Shown here piece by piece: positions 11,001-22,600 of a stretch of DNA of 64,000 bases. The translations under genes and the position numbers were made by a program. The notes beneath the pieces were generated by a model. The model was not told the DNA's origin and searched no databases. It was given only the letters and a program-made list of their open reading frames with translations. The stretch spans positions 45,421 to 109,420 of the forward strand of contig JACCGJ010019479.1 in assembly GCA_013407085.1 (NCBI GenBank), given 5' to 3'. The stretch is from Atriophallophorus winterbourni. Its lineage: Eukaryota > Platyhelminthes > Trematoda > Plagiorchiida > Microphallidae. The first letter of the stretch is position 1. Every line of letters begins with the position of its first letter.

Positions 11001-12944
11001 CAAAATCAACTGCGAGATTTGCGCGGGTGTTTACATTGGACAAACGTCTAGAAAACTCTGCACTAGGGTAAACGAATGGGAAAGCGACCCCGCAATCCCA
11101 GTGAATATCAATCACTGATTCGGGATTTTGCCCTAGCTGAACACGTGCTAGACACGGGACAGCGTAGATCTTAATAACGTGAAAGTGATAAGACGGGGTG
11201 TGAAATCTTATAGGGAAAGACTTCACGCCGAGGCTGTTGAAATAACAAAGGCTGGGGCGAATGCGGTGAACAAGGTGGATGGGGCGGATATCTCAACTAT
11301 CTGGCGTTCGGTTTCGCAGCGGATAAGGATTAACGAACATCACGTCTCATACGCACATAGTTACGTGAGCAGTGTGTCAGCAGACGCTGACCTGTGCAAT
11401 TAATAAATAATTAGAGATGAACACAGCAATTAGGAGGTGTGATCAATTATCTTGATCTCCCCTGCCTAGCTTAGAGAAATCAGGATTGGTCAAGAGAATG
11501 CCATTCAAACCTGAACACTGTTTGTACCGACACCCTTGGTCTAACGAAGCTTCTGTGTTCAGAAGCGAAACGTTACCAAAACGTTATTATAACCGATTCA
11601 TTGAGAACTCTAATATATTTTGAAAATCCATAATACTAAAAGCGAAACTTGTAACCATAACTGCATACGTCATGTTTGATTTACGAGTAGGTTACTTATG
11701 ATGAACACGACAGGTGTTTTCTCGTGAACAGACACTGAGTTCTACAATTCATACATTAACTTTTTTCTACTTGTTTTCTTTTAACCAATCTGTTCTTACC
11801 CCCTACACTCAGAAAGTAATAAGCGACATATTAAAGGAGAAACGCCAATTATTCTACCCGTTACCATGCGAGTGGAATGTCCAGGTGCATATTGCGGAAG
11901 GAATTAAATGTTGTCCAATACAATGGATTGAACATACTAGTGAGGAAGATGCCAAGTGTGTTGACACCGTGACGGGGAAATCTATGGAACCGGCCAGATT
12001 GGTACACTATAACATACAATTGAAACCGGTCGTCTACGGTCCGTATGTGCGATCCCAACTGGAATGGTCCCCAAAAATGGAATTGATGAGTCGTGAGTTT
12101 CTAACCTCGAACAAAACTATTAAAACCCAGTAATAAGTGCATTGGTTGAATCTATCAAGCATTTTAAAATTCAACACAATAATATCGGAACGGAATATAC
12201 TCACTAGCATCCAAATTTCGCTGCGTTAATAATTGGTCGAATCATAACTGCGACAGACTAGAATCCCCTCCCTGTATTTGCTAATGAACCCGGCGTTGAG
12301 CAACGGCCATGCATATCCAGTGGACTGAATATCAATAATAAACAATCATCATTTCGCACAAGATTATGATCGACAAATATGCCACCAAACATGTAATAAA
12401 GCAGATTCCAAATTAATTAATCAAATGAGATGTGCTTCTTTTCGAAGCTTTATTATTTTGCTTAAGATGAAAACACTTGTGAGCCATCACGCTGAAAAAT
12501 ACTCAGCAAAAAAAGGTTGTGATCAAATTCAATGATTTTCATGTTGGCCTCTTGCGGGCAATGTTGTTCACGGAGGTATATGACATCACGATGGTATAAA
12601 TCCCACATTTAAATGGACGATATTTTTGAATACATTACAGCGGGAGGTCCGTTATGCAAATGCGTATAGTCCACGGCATGTACCACTGACTATATCACCT
12701 ACAATACAGATCAACCATATAATTTCTGAACATCCGCAGTTTTCCTCTACAACATCATGTACTTCATGTGTTCACATAGAAGTTCATCGCAAATATCACT
12801 AATCGTGTTGAAGTGTTTAGAATGCGCTTGGAACCCAAATGTCACTGTCAAAATTTCTTCCTTTTTTCAGTTGAACAATTGCGACACCGATTCACCCAAA
12901 TGTACGACAAATTTAGTCGAATTTCTTTCGACTGTTTTGAATGA
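8016..12944 (+). CDS. LARGE-like GT8 glycosyltransferase, copy 1 (3' part of gene)
   Basis: Four exons (8016-8087, 9263-9394, 11813-12092, 12871-12944) join with phases 0, 0, 1 into 185 residues plus TGA. Family members transfer xylose (GT8 domain of LARGE) or other sugars from UDP-sugars in the Golgi. Landmarks in order: GINSGMMLMDLKEMR corresponds to the LARGE GYNTGVILL block; IAEQ to LADQD; LPCEWNVQV to LPCFWNVQL; LVHYN to the metal-binding VIHWN block; a short helix tail ends ISFDCFE. The second (GT49) domain of vertebrate LARGE is absent. The exon carrying the DxD motif is not in the window, so activity cannot be judged; the NSG and His motifs are kept but LADQD is changed to IAEQK. Introns hold a CR1 3' end and a Penelope-like element. 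An ATTAAA at 13012 may serve as poly(A) signal. LARGE-like is preferred over GXYLT because of the LPCxWNVQ block. Confidence 0.8.
8398..8945 (+). mobile_element. 3' end of CR1-like family A
   Basis: A 5'-truncated copy inside a GT8 copy 1 intron. It begins within the RT C-terminus (WAPWLRKDIALFD in family A) and encodes MMGLRNVPYTERLRRLGLCD, then the tail to 8826. It is almost identical to 1545-2290 but without the one-base deletion, and ends in AAATCTTTGAATTTGAATTT. Confidence 0.9.
9263..9394 (+). CDS. GT8 copy 1, exon (44 codons)
   Basis: Starts after TTTGCAG and ends before GTAAAT, phase 0 at both ends. Encodes KFGINSGMMLMDLKEMR, then a helix WWTMWQAEAQKELRLHGYLP and IAEQ. NSG aligns with the NTG of the GT8 sugar-binding loop. 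Same length (132 bp) as copy 2 exon 6. Confidence 0.85.
9965..10135 (-). repeat. Hammerhead-bearing repeat, degenerate copy
   Basis: The minus strand has CTGATGAGTGCAAACA (ribozyme core and stem II start) near 9984-9999, but stem II and the GAA box are lost. The body to the right (CCTTGAAATAGTGATAAATGG, then CACTATTGAATAAA) matches the other family copies. Confidence 0.65.
10460..11535 (+). mobile_element. Penelope-like element: RT end and GIY-YIG endonuclease
   Basis: 10495-10788 encodes the end of a Penelope-type RT (ITVYCKSIDTDVILRFTSAH, then SRRLANHGYTKSLIKR). 10888-11118 continues with the linker and GIY-YIG nuclease: CAMNCIYKINCEICAGVYIG, QTSRKL, with the Cys pair before the GVYIGQT motif typical of this family. 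After a frameshift, 11179-11400 holds the nuclease C-terminus. A stop separates the RT and nuclease parts at 10788. The element sits in the last long intron of GT8 copy 1. Confidence 0.85.
11536..11592 (+). ncRNA. Hammerhead ribozyme remnant in Penelope-like element
   Basis: Core CTAACGA at 11541-11547 (consensus CUGANGA, so one essential change, G5 to A). Stem II is GCTTCTG / CAGAAGC (11549-11555 / 11560-11566) with loop TGTT. GAA is at 11567-11569. Stem III is ACGTT / AACGT (11570-11574 / 11580-11584), H17 is T11585, and a weak stem I is possible with 11537-11540. Penelope-like elements commonly carry hammerheads, so a decayed real motif is likely. Confidence 0.7.
11813..12092 (+). CDS. GT8 copy 1, exon (93 codons, phase 1 end)
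   Basis: Follows CTACACTCAG, ends before GTGAGT. Begins KVISDILKEKRQLFYPLPCE, then WNVQV, a Cys-rich stretch IKCCPIQW, and ARLVHYNIQLKP, where VHYN aligns with the VIHWN metal-binding motif. The segment between WNVQ and VHYN is about 17 residues longer than in vertebrate LARGE. Confidence 0.85.
12871..12944 (+). CDS. GT8 copy 1, terminal exon
   Basis: After the strong acceptor CTTTTTTCAG the phase-1 frame reads LEQLRHRFTQMYDKFSRISF, DCFE, TGA. It matches the helix that ends the GT8 domain of LARGE (FFRNLYLTFLEYDGNLL). The other open frame here (to 12981) does not fit the phase of the preceding donor. Confidence 0.75.
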
Positions 12945-13309
12945 GATGTACAAAATAACCAGATTGTCCCATGCGTTGTGATAATTTGTTATTCTAGATT
13001 TGATTATTTTTTATTAAAACATTACTGCGGTCCAATCATTCTGTTCACTTGTGCGTTTCACTGGCTTCGATCACGATGGACAGGTATCGTGTTTGCGTAG
13101 CCGATTTGATTCAACAATTTTGTAACAAGTTCAGCTTTGCTCAAATTATATGGGGAATTCTTCAGATGGATTGCGAAAATCATTAATAATACAGATCGGC
13201 TGATTGCTGATTTTTTCAAGCTATTTCGAATCCTGTGGATTATATGCTCTTTCTAAATTTATACTTCATAAAATTACAAGTTAGATGAGTGGCTTAGCTA
13301 GATTTGGAA

Positions 13310-13610
13310 GATTATGTGTTTCCACAATATTGATAATAAGTATCACTCGAACCTGACCTCATGCAATACTCAATAACATTTGAGAGTAGGATGAACAAAG
13401 CCTCAACGTTCAAGCCACTATTGGATAAGGCTGGAACATGCACGGATTGGATAAATCCGTCGGCTGGAAAAAACACAGTTGCATGCATTTTCATCACACA
13501 CACACACTAGGTAAGGACAGTACAATCAGTTCCCGCGTGCATTGAAACCGTTGAGAAATGGTAGACAAAGTACGAATATGTAGCCAGAGTTTGACAACGG
13601 TGGGACAACT
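13310..13610 (-). repeat. Hammerhead-repeat family fragment, core deleted
   Basis: Contains the family's CACTATTGGATAAGGCTGG block (13417-13436), TGCATGCATTTTCATCACAC and, after the position where the ribozyme should be, AGGTAAGGACAGTACAATCAG and GCATTGAAACCG. The CTGATGA/GAA core itself is missing. Confidence 0.55.
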
Positions 13611-13689
13611 GGAGATTAAAGAAATTGTACGTATTGAATAATCTTATAAGCGCTGAAACCAACAACAAACATGACAATAAAAATTATAA

Positions 13690-14218
13690 TGCAATTAATT
13701 GAAAAACGCATTCTAAGAAATTCAAGGTCATTCTAGGTTTTTAATGGGCTAAAAAGTAACAAGCTCAACTATAACCATAGAATGGTAGAAATTAAAATGT
13801 GAGTGTATAAAACAAGATGAGGAGTTAGATTAAACAGTATATAAGTGTTCTGGAATCCAATAATTCAATAAAAATTCGTCTAATTTCGTTTTAAATTTGT
13901 ACAAGCTAGTGGAGTGAGCAACGGTAGAAGGTAAACTGTTTCAAGTAAAACAGATACGGACATAATAAAAATTCCTTCTGAAGTTCAGACGGCAGTACCA
14001 CCAGCACATATTCATGGATCTGATAATTTTTCTTATCCCTTCGCGTGAATAAATCCTGTGAGGGATGGTTTGGTGTATGGCAAATTTTGAAACGTTGGCT
14101 AAGTTTTTCTCTGATTCGTCGATTGAAAAAGTCGAACAGATTCAAGTGAGCTATGATTTCTTTATAAGTCTTGTTTCGGATGCTGAGAACTAGTTTTAAT
14201 GAGCGGTGATAGATTCGC
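13690..14218 (-). mobile_element. CR1-like family B 3' end
   Basis: The minus strand encodes LNLFDFFNRR-type sequence, CHTPNHPSQDLFTRRDKKNY and EYVLVVLPSE, parallel to 17530-17700 of the plus copy, then the shared 3' UTR. It abuts a plus-strand family B copy head to head at about 14219. Confidence 0.75.
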
Positions 14219-14345
14219 TGCTACGTACATATATCAAAAGCATTTGATCGTGTTGACCATACCCTACTACTGCGAAAGCTTGAAATGCTTGGTATCACTG
14301 TAAAGTTGTTGAATTGGCTAAATGTTTACCTAACAAATCGCACTA
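14219..14345 (+). mobile_element. CR1-like family B, left half (split by RTE insertion)
   Basis: Encodes SKAFDRVDHTLLLRKLEMLG then LLNWLNVYL at 14236-14340, one of the central RT blocks. The reading is cut by the antisense RTE element and resumes at about 16905. Confidence 0.75.
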
Positions 14346-16895
14346 CTTACTTTTACTTTTAATTTTGTGCAACTATTTCCTACTGGAGGATGAGTCGGCT
14401 TCGTGGACGTCACGGATTGCAGCTACTAACGCTCGGCGGTTAGAAGCGAGATCCGCGCAGATTTTAAGCCAGGTCCGGTCCCACGTACGCCATCCGTAAA
14501 CCCATCATAGACCAAGCAGCTCCACATCCGATCTCACGGTGGCAAGCCAAGTCTTCACTTGTACTCAGCGACGACAACGCCATTCTGCGCAGGGTGTCAG
14601 CGATAGTGTCACCCTGGTTAGTTCAGCGTCCGAGCGTCTCAGGATGTGGCCAAACCATCTCAGTCAGTGTTGTCGCAATATCGAACTCAGGCGAGGGATA
14701 TCAAAACAACGGTGATGAACCTCGTCATTCGTTACTCGCTCATCCTATCGAACATTGAGGATGCGTCGGAGACATCAGTGGTTGAAAACCTTGAGTTTCC
14801 GCATATCCGCCACCCGCACAGGCCATGTCTCGCATCCATAAGTGAGAACTGGGCGAATCGCCGCTCTGTAAACGCGCAGCTTTGTACGTCAGCTGATTTC
14901 TCTGGGGCTGAATAGAAACCAATGTAGTCGCGAAAACGCCGAGCGCGGAGCTTGTACACGTGTCGGTATCTCATCCCTGGCTTGGGCTGATGGTAGCATG
15001 GACGAACCAAGGTAACGAAAAGTGTTCACCATCTTCAAGTTCTCTCCATCGATCTTGAGATGCAGATGAGGTCCATTGGCGGTGGTAAAATACTTAGTTT
15101 TGCGCGTGTTGATCCGTAGCCCCAGCATAGAAGCAAATGAGCTGAGGCGTTCCAGGATCATCCCTCAAGATTACGATGTCGTCGGCATACTCCAAATTGG
15201 CAATCGAGACGCTTGGACTCAGCATTACACCGGTGTAATCTGAAAGCGTCTGCTTCATTGTCCAATCGATCGCGAAATTGAATAGCACAGGGGACAAAGA
15301 GGCACCCTTGCCGGTCACCAGTCCCAATGGGGAACGTCGATGACACCATTCCATATACGCGTACGCGGCTCTGCGTGGATGAATAGTACGCTTGCATCAT
15401 GCGCACAAGTTTCTCCAGCATACCATTCGCCAGCATCACACTATACAGCAAATCTCGGTCGACGGAGTCGAAGGCGGCATCGAAGTCGATAAAACAAGCT
15501 GTTGTTGCCTGCTGATAATGGTAACGATGTTACAGAATCCACGCAATGTGAACAGCTGGTTGACGCAGCCCCGACCTCGACGAAAACCGCCTTGGTTGAC
15601 TCGTGTACGTATATCCCTCTCTTCCGTAAAGCAGCATAAGAGAATCACTGCAAAAACCTTCGCAGCGATGTCGATAAGACCGATGCCACGGTAGTTGCCA
15701 CACAATGAGGCATTACCATTCTTCAAGATGGGGATCAAGAGTGAAGTACCCCAGTCGCGTGGAAGTTCCTCTAGTTCCCATATCTTACGAAACAAATCAT
15801 GCCGTGTTTCAATCAGAACGGAAGAACAGGCCTTGTACACTTCAGGTGGGACGCCGTCTTTGCCCGGGGACTTGTTGTTTCTTAGTCAGCCGATGGTTCC
15901 GATTATTTCTTCGCACGTAGGGTGATCGCGAGAAAACATTAGATGCATCGCTTGCATCTTGGTAGTGCAGTCAGTGGCGCCTGCCGAATTAGCAACATGC
16001 TGTAATGCTCAGCCCAGCGTTTCACTTTCTTGTCCGGTTCGCAAAGCGGTAAGCCGCTCAAATCGAAAAGTGGATTTTCGGTAGAATTTCGTCAGCCCGA
16101 AGAAATACGGATCGGTCGGAAGAGTGAGCCAAATTGGCCGCTACTCGAAGCATTCTCCATTTCTTTAGCTAAACATTTCCAATACGTGTTGCGATCGTGC
16201 CTGTCAGAACGCGTGGCTTGTCGTCTGTGGCTGCGGCGCGCTGACGATCCCGACAACCGCGCTTCGCGAGCTTTGCCAAATAACCTCAGGGTTTCCTCGG
16301 ATAGCCAGTCTTTCCGTTTTCGGTAAGTCATCCCGATCTCCGCTATTGAGGCTCGTTGTAACGCTGATTTCAGATGATTCCATTGTGAGTCAACTGAAGC
16401 ATTGGATTCGTCCGAAACTTCAAATATAGTTAGCTCGGAGGCAAAATAATTGGATAGAGCGAGACGCTTTTCACGGTCATTCAAAGACGCTGTGTTAATT
16501 CGTTTAGTAGGGCGGGGTCTCGAACGAGAGTTGAGGTGAATTTTGATTCTCGCACGCAGCAAGACGTGATCTGTACCGCTGGCGTTGTCAGTCTCCGCAC
16601 CACGATAAGTCCTACAGTCCTTAACAGATGAGATACAGCGCGGGCGGACCAAAATATGATCCAGCTGGTGTGCAGTGCGTCCATCGTTAGAATACCATGT
16701 TAATAAGTGCCTCCTAGGATGCTGAAAGCGCGTGTTCGTCACTGTAAGACGGTTAAAGCTGGCGAAATTAAGCACGCGCTCAACATTTTCGCAACGTGTT
16801 CCAAGACTGAAATTGTCAATAATCAGCTGAGTATTATCTTCCGGCGCTCCTGTACGGGCATTCCAGCATTTCAGCATGTTGCTAAATCGGCAGGC
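14346..16895 (-). mobile_element. Second RTE-like retrotransposon, antisense, inserted in CR1-B
   Basis: Endonuclease C-terminus at 16877-16092 (SNDGRTAHQLDHILVRPR, then SGTDHVLLRARIK) is still open over 261 codons. RT follows: 15840-15436 (LPRDWGTSLLIPILKNGN, GNYRGIGLIDIAAKVFAVIL), 15451-15158 and 15161-14889 (INTRKTKYF, NTFRYLGSSM) in shifted frames; the catalytic box reads EYADDIVIL near 15180. The C-terminus runs to about 14700 and the 3' end has an A/T-rich ACTTTTACTTTT (minus-strand A-rich tail) at 14347. It is 5'-truncated within the endonuclease. Confidence 0.9.
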
Positions 16896-16904
16896 GCCAC
16901 CCCA

Positions 16905-17935
16905 GGTACGTGTTGATGCTCCATTATCAAAAACAATGGCAGAAACTAGAGGAGTTCCCTAAGGATCAGTCCTTGGTCCTATCCTCTTTCTGGTTTACGT
17001 CACTGAAGTACCGGAACGTTTTCGATGTAACATTTCGCTATTTGCGGACGACATCAAGATATGGCGTTGCATCCGCAGCCCAGAAGACTGTCTGCTATTA
17101 CAAAAAGATCTAGATAAGCTGCACAGCTGGTCGTTGAAGGACCAACTGCAGTTTAACTTCAACAAATGCAGGATCATGAATGTGGAGAATCGAGTAGAGT
17201 TCACATATTATATAAGTTCGCATGTCCATGAAAATTGCAGCGGAAAAAAGATTTGGGTTTCTGGATATGCTCCAGTTTAAAAACCTCATTTCAAACCAAC
17301 ACTGCCCTTAAAAAACAACACGTGTCCTAAATCTACTCAAACGGGTATTTGGGAAATTGTCGCTCAAGATAATCTCAAGGATCATGAATAACTACTTGAG
17401 ACCAGTCATGGAATACGGTGTGCAGTCATGGTCTCATTGGCTCAAGATGGATGTTGAACTTATGCAGCCAATCTATCACCGCTCAACAAAACTTGTTCTC
17501 AGCATACGAAACAAACCTTATAAAGAAAGGATAGCTCAACTGAATCTGTTCGACTTTCCCCATCGACGAATCAGAGGAGATCTTACCTTACTTTACAAAA
17601 CATTCCATACTCCGAACCATCTCTTACAGAATTTATTCACGCGAAATGATACGAGAAATTATCGGACCCATGAATATGTTCTGGTGGTACCCCATTCCAT
17701 TCTGAACTGTAGAAGATATTTTAACTCTGTCAGTGTCTTTCTACTTGGAACAGTTTACATTTAACCGTTGCTCACTCAACTAGCTTGCATGAATTTAAAA
17801 CGAAATTAGACGAATTTTTATTGATTTATCTGTTTCCCGAACACTTATATACTGTTAAATCTGATTCGTTATATTGTTTATATATTTACATTTCAAATTT
17901 GACCCTCCTATAGCGGTTATTAGGCTTTTTGCTTT
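16905..17935 (+). mobile_element. CR1-like family B, right half
   Basis: Resumes after the RTE insertion with a GVP-stop-GSVLGPILF block at 16950-17000, the FADDIKIWRCIRS box at 17042-17080 and KDQLQFNFNKC. Several frameshifts precede 17357-17764, which keeps the C-terminus (NNYLRPVMEYGVQSWSHWLK, IYHRSTKLVLSIRN). The 3' UTR reaches about 17935. Confidence 0.85.
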
Positions 17936-17959
17936 TTAGACCATTACAACCTTGAATTA

Positions 17960-18592
17960 CCCTCAACAGTCAAGAAGATTCAAGATTCAAGAATTTCATG
18001 GTCACAAAAAAGAACCTAGCTTCACAATTACCATATCATAGAAAATATTCGTTCAATAAGAGGTATAAAAACAACAATTAAACGATGTCGCTGGAGTCAA
18101 GTAATATGCTTTCCCTGAGTCAATAAACAGGCATCGTCAAATCGTTATGTAACAAATAAGTGTCCAAGTTTCAAGTGAATGTTTTGATACAGGGAGAGTT
18201 GATAATTGCTTCGGGAAGGGCATTCCACAGGAAACAGACACGTACCGAATAGAAATATCGGCGACAGTTAGTACGGGTATGGGGAATTTGTAGTGCCGCT
18301 GAGTGGCTACGTGTAATTCATGAATCACGGTATTTGAACAAATATTTGAGTGGATGATCTGGAGTATTCAATATTTTGTATGTAACGATAACGTCACTTC
18401 GAAGTCTACGTTGAAGGGGATTGGGGAGCTTTAGCTTTTTCAACCTTTCCTCGTATGTAAGGTCTCGAAAACCACACACGAGTTTGGTTGCACGATGATA
18501 TATCTTGTCAAGCAAGAATATATCTTTTTTCATCCACGGAGTCCATGCTTGCGATGCATGTTCCATTGTGGGAATTAAGTAGGTCTTCAATT
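17960..18592 (-). mobile_element. CR1-like family C 3' end
   Basis: The minus strand 18590-18318 encodes TYLIPTMEHASQAWTPWMKK, KIYHRATKLVCGFRDLTYEE and LLKYLFKYR-type sequence. The 3' UTR then runs to a TTGAATCTTGAATCTT tail at 17970-17990. The plus copy at 32246-32790 is the same family. Confidence 0.85.
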
Positions 18593-19465
18593 CTATGTGA
18601 ACTCTTTACCTTTTACAACCACGTAAATCACTCCAATCGACATAAAGGGTCTGATCACTTTTTACTCCTGAATTTCGTTTTAATATACTAAGCAACATCA
18701 GTGGACTCAGTGCAGTACTCTGTGGTTAAGTGATCACTTCATGCTGTTCTTCGAATTCGTGTTTAGATCCAGCAAGTCATATAATGAAGTTTATTAACAA
18801 GGTTGATTTCTTTGGCTTGCACAACGCACTCTATATAATGTACGTGAGGCACCTCGATCTTCATTATCCCAATTGCTATTGTTCCGTATCCTGGGCACAT
18901 ATTATAACACAATCCTAAACAAGGTGACTTGATTAATTCGTGAAGATACGCTATGCCAACAATGAAAGCTGGTAGATAAAATGGAAAGACACTCAAAGAT
19001 TCTCTATACGATCGTAAATAACTAGACTACGAGAGATTTTAATTGACAATTGACAATATTTTATGCGTAAATCATATTTTTAAAGATATATCAATGGCCA
19101 AAACTCTGTCAAGCTTGAAGAAAGGGATTTAACAAATATTAAATCACAATTTGACTGAAATTGAACACTATGCAATTGTCAGATGTGATGCGAAATACTC
19201 ATCTGACACCGATAAACAGAAAAATTACATTCTTAACTTATCGTTAAGTTCAGTGTCTCTTTGATACGTCATGAACCACTGTATTCTCGATTCCAGATGG
19301 GCAGTGATGCATCGTCTGCCTGTGTGCTTGTAGCTTGACCCCGTATATTGAATCACGTGACTAGTTTAAAGGTTACTCACAAGTTTTAAAAGGTCACCTG
19401 ACCTAGTTGGCTTCTGTTAGCGACATCAACACTGATGGAGCGTAGCATAAATTTCTGACTGGATA
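18593..19465. other. Intergenic stretch upstream of GT8 copy 2
   Basis: No ORF of note and no repeat I recognise. A CACGTG palindrome occurs at 19352. The promoter of GT8 copy 2 should lie here, but no core element can be assigned. Confidence 0.4.
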
Positions 19466-19609
19466 ATGTTGTTCGCAAAGCCGAAACTCGCATTGCAGAT
19501 CAGGAATGGGAGGCGGTTCGGCATGGCCTTGTATTTGATGGGCTTTCTTCTGGTTAGTTTGTGTATATGGAACGTTCGACATGCTGAAACCATGTGGAAA
19601 TCAGGCGGT
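19466..19609 (+). CDS. GT8 copy 2, exon 1 with signal anchor
   Basis: ATG at 19466 has an in-frame TAA 18 bases upstream, supporting the start. Encodes a basic N-terminus (FAKPKLALQIRNGRR), a hydrophobic span FGMALYLMGFLLVSLCIW and a short stem ending WKSGG before GTAAGT (phase 0). This is the architecture of Golgi glycosyltransferases. The link to exon 2, nearly 12 kb away, rests on matching phase and expected topology. Confidence 0.65.
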
Positions 19610-22600
19610 GTAAGTTACATTTTTTAAATGAAGTGAAAAATTAAACGCCTTCTTACCAATGATTAAGTATAATAAGATTTAGTATTAAGAATATTATTGC
19701 AATTATATAACGAACAAAATTGTCATCTTTATGCTCATCAAGAACGTGGTCTAGAATTCATTTTCTTACATTTAAGCTTTGACAGATATGCAATTCTGTT
19801 TCATTAATTGACGACATACTGTTATCACAAAATTGTCTATAATTCTTTATTGGTGTCCTTGAGAGGATCTAACTTATAACTTTTCCCGCGAGATCAAAAT
19901 ATAGCGACATGTGGCGGAATTTTGAGTCGCGCGCCAATGACCATAGAAACAAAAAATCTTTGAGATAAAAAAAATGGTTTTCTACATGGTTGAAGATTTG
20001 ACGGCTTGTATAGAAAAACAATACGACGATTAGCATGTGAAAGTTTGATACGAAGGTCTACCCATAAAAGATTTATCCATCTACGAACTATTGTTCTATG
20101 TCTGCGGAATCTGTAAATTTTCTGCTGTTTGCTCGTTTATTTTCTCACTTTTGTGTTTCTGCTATCAGATCAGCCTTGCCCGATGATCTTGGTGCCTCTC
20201 GTATCTTGTGCGAAACACTCCTTCTATCAGCACCTAAGAATCAATCCATGAAATTGTTACGTTCTTGATATGGAGCTAATAATGCACCGGATATGCTTCC
20301 CACAATATTGCCCAATCGATTATTGAGAGAGAAGACCAAGGCTTCAGAGAAGTTCGTATGGCAGCTCACTTCCAATAATAACAAACATGGTTTACTCATC
20401 CATATATATAGGCTGAGAATGTAAAAGGAAATGACCTTAGAAAATAGCACATTAAAACCGTGTCAAGGACTCGATGGACCAATCAGAATAAAGGGCGAAT
20501 ATGATCAAATTATAATCATGTTTTTCGCGCCAAATAATTCAAATCTATGTTGACATAGTGTCAATATAGAGTCGTAATATCTTCAAAGATATTGCGTTTT
20601 TAGGGAAAATAAACGTCTTTTCCCATTAGAAATGCTGTAATAAATCTAATTAACAGCGTTTTATGAGATTTGATGGGATTCCTTCGTTATCAGAGGTGGT
20701 CATTCCAGGATTCAAGGCTTTATGGTTGAAATGTTATTACTTTACAACACGGATTACAGTATTAATAAAAATGTTAAAAATATATTAGTATAAAATTATT
20801 AGAGAATATAAAATGCAAGGCTCATGAATGATGTTCTATTGCACGTTTAACTACAATTTCGCTTTAAACATCGCCAACCAAGGAGAGTCCGCCACAATTT
20901 GGGTTAGGAAATTCAAAAACAATATAGCTCGTACGTCAAAAAATCGCGCACACAACAATATGGGGACTTGGTTCGTTAAGGCATAAAGTATGTCCGTGTG
21001 TCACTTTCCCATCACACCCAACGAGCAAGTGTTTTAGTAGACAACTTTAATGGGTTACGGAAGAGAAAGTCCTGGGTGTGTGGATTAGCAGTAACTTGAA
21101 TTCTTCACGGCAGTGTTCTGTTGTATACAAAAAGTCTTGCCAAAGCTCAGCAATGCTCAGAAGTATCTTCGGCAGTTTCACAAAGCAGATTACTTCCCGG
21201 ATAATTACACCTATTTATCAGACAACAATGGAGGACGCTGTCATCATGCGTCCCCATGGTTTGCAGAATGATATGGACCTTGCTGCAACGCGTATACCCT
21301 GCGCTACAAACATGTGTGACCCGGGTTATAACACGGCCATAGAGAAGAAAGATTGTACTCTACCCCTCTTTGACTTTCGTAACGTCGTCTCAGGTGTGAC
21401 TTGATCCTGCTGTCTCAAATTCTGCATGACAGTGGATCACCCACTTGAACAACTGTTTCATCGGCAAGAAGCATGTAGAAGCAGGTAGCAGGGCTACAAA
21501 TTAATTATTCCACACTCAAGAATGTTTCTATTGCTGTCCGAGTTTGCTTTATATGAGGATATCTGCCCCCACATATCATTTGCGCATCAAGCCTGAACTT
21601 GTTCAAGGCTGAACTTGACAAGTATATGTCAACCAAATCCAACCTCGCACCTGAATACACGTGCTGACTTTCCATATTGATAAAACATGTGTGTTGTTTT
21701 ATGCATTCCCTATATTTTTAATCTGTTGTAACTGTAAAGTATTTGCTTTATCCACCATTAAAACTTTGAATTACTTTGAATTACAATGAAGTACAATTCT
21801 ATAGGTCAGAATTATATCACGTTGTATCCCTCTTTGGTCAAAGTCACATAGACCCGACGTGGCAATCTTTTAGTGTACGGAGCATTCTGAAGATCCATCA
21901 CTAACTTCGTTGCAGAGTGATAGATTGTATCAAAGAGAGCAATATCTTTTCGCAGCCAAGTAGCCCAGACCTCTACCGTATGCCTAAACGTAGGGCAAAT
22001 GCAGACGTTCATTATACATCCGATGACGTTAATCCCATTTAGGACTTAAAGAGTATTAACAACGTGGGATACGTAGATATAATATGGAAAAATCACGAGA
22101 AATCCAAATTCGATCGAATTATATAATACCGCTGCGAGAGTCGGATATCCAGAAAACTGACTTCGTGGCGACTCCAACAAGGTATAATATATCAACATAC
22201 GTGTACAGTGGAACCCACCTACAACGAACTCGCTTACATCGAATTCCTGGTTTGAACCAACACACCATGATTTCCCAAATAAATTCCTTCTTTGTAAGCC
22301 TATTTAAAACATTCGTACAACGAATCTGTTCGTTACGAATCTCGCCTATTACGAACACTGTACACGTTCCCGACAGCTATGTTTGTTCAATAAAGTTCAT
22401 GCATACAACGAACTCGCTTTGTCTCGCCTTTAGCCCACAACGCTCCGTCAAGAGTGGCCTGCAGTGCGCTAAGAATAGAACTGACACAGCTTGGCGAGAC
22501 ACAGGCAGCCTGACCTACAGTGTGCTAACTGACTTGCACGCACGCACAAGAAAATCACGTGAATTCTCTGTGATTGGTAATCACAGACTCATGACAAATT

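Noticed and set aside
11861..12058. Minus-strand 65-codon ORF
   Set aside because: Antisense shadow of the GT8 copy 1 exon 11813-12092.
12757..12981. 74-codon plus ORF read straight through
   Set aside because: Covers the acceptor and terminal exon of GT8 copy 1 in a frame that does not fit the phase-1 donor at 12093.
13690..17935. Twin-priming inversion of one CR1-B element
   Set aside because: Both oppositely oriented parts contain their own 3' end, so they are two separate insertions.
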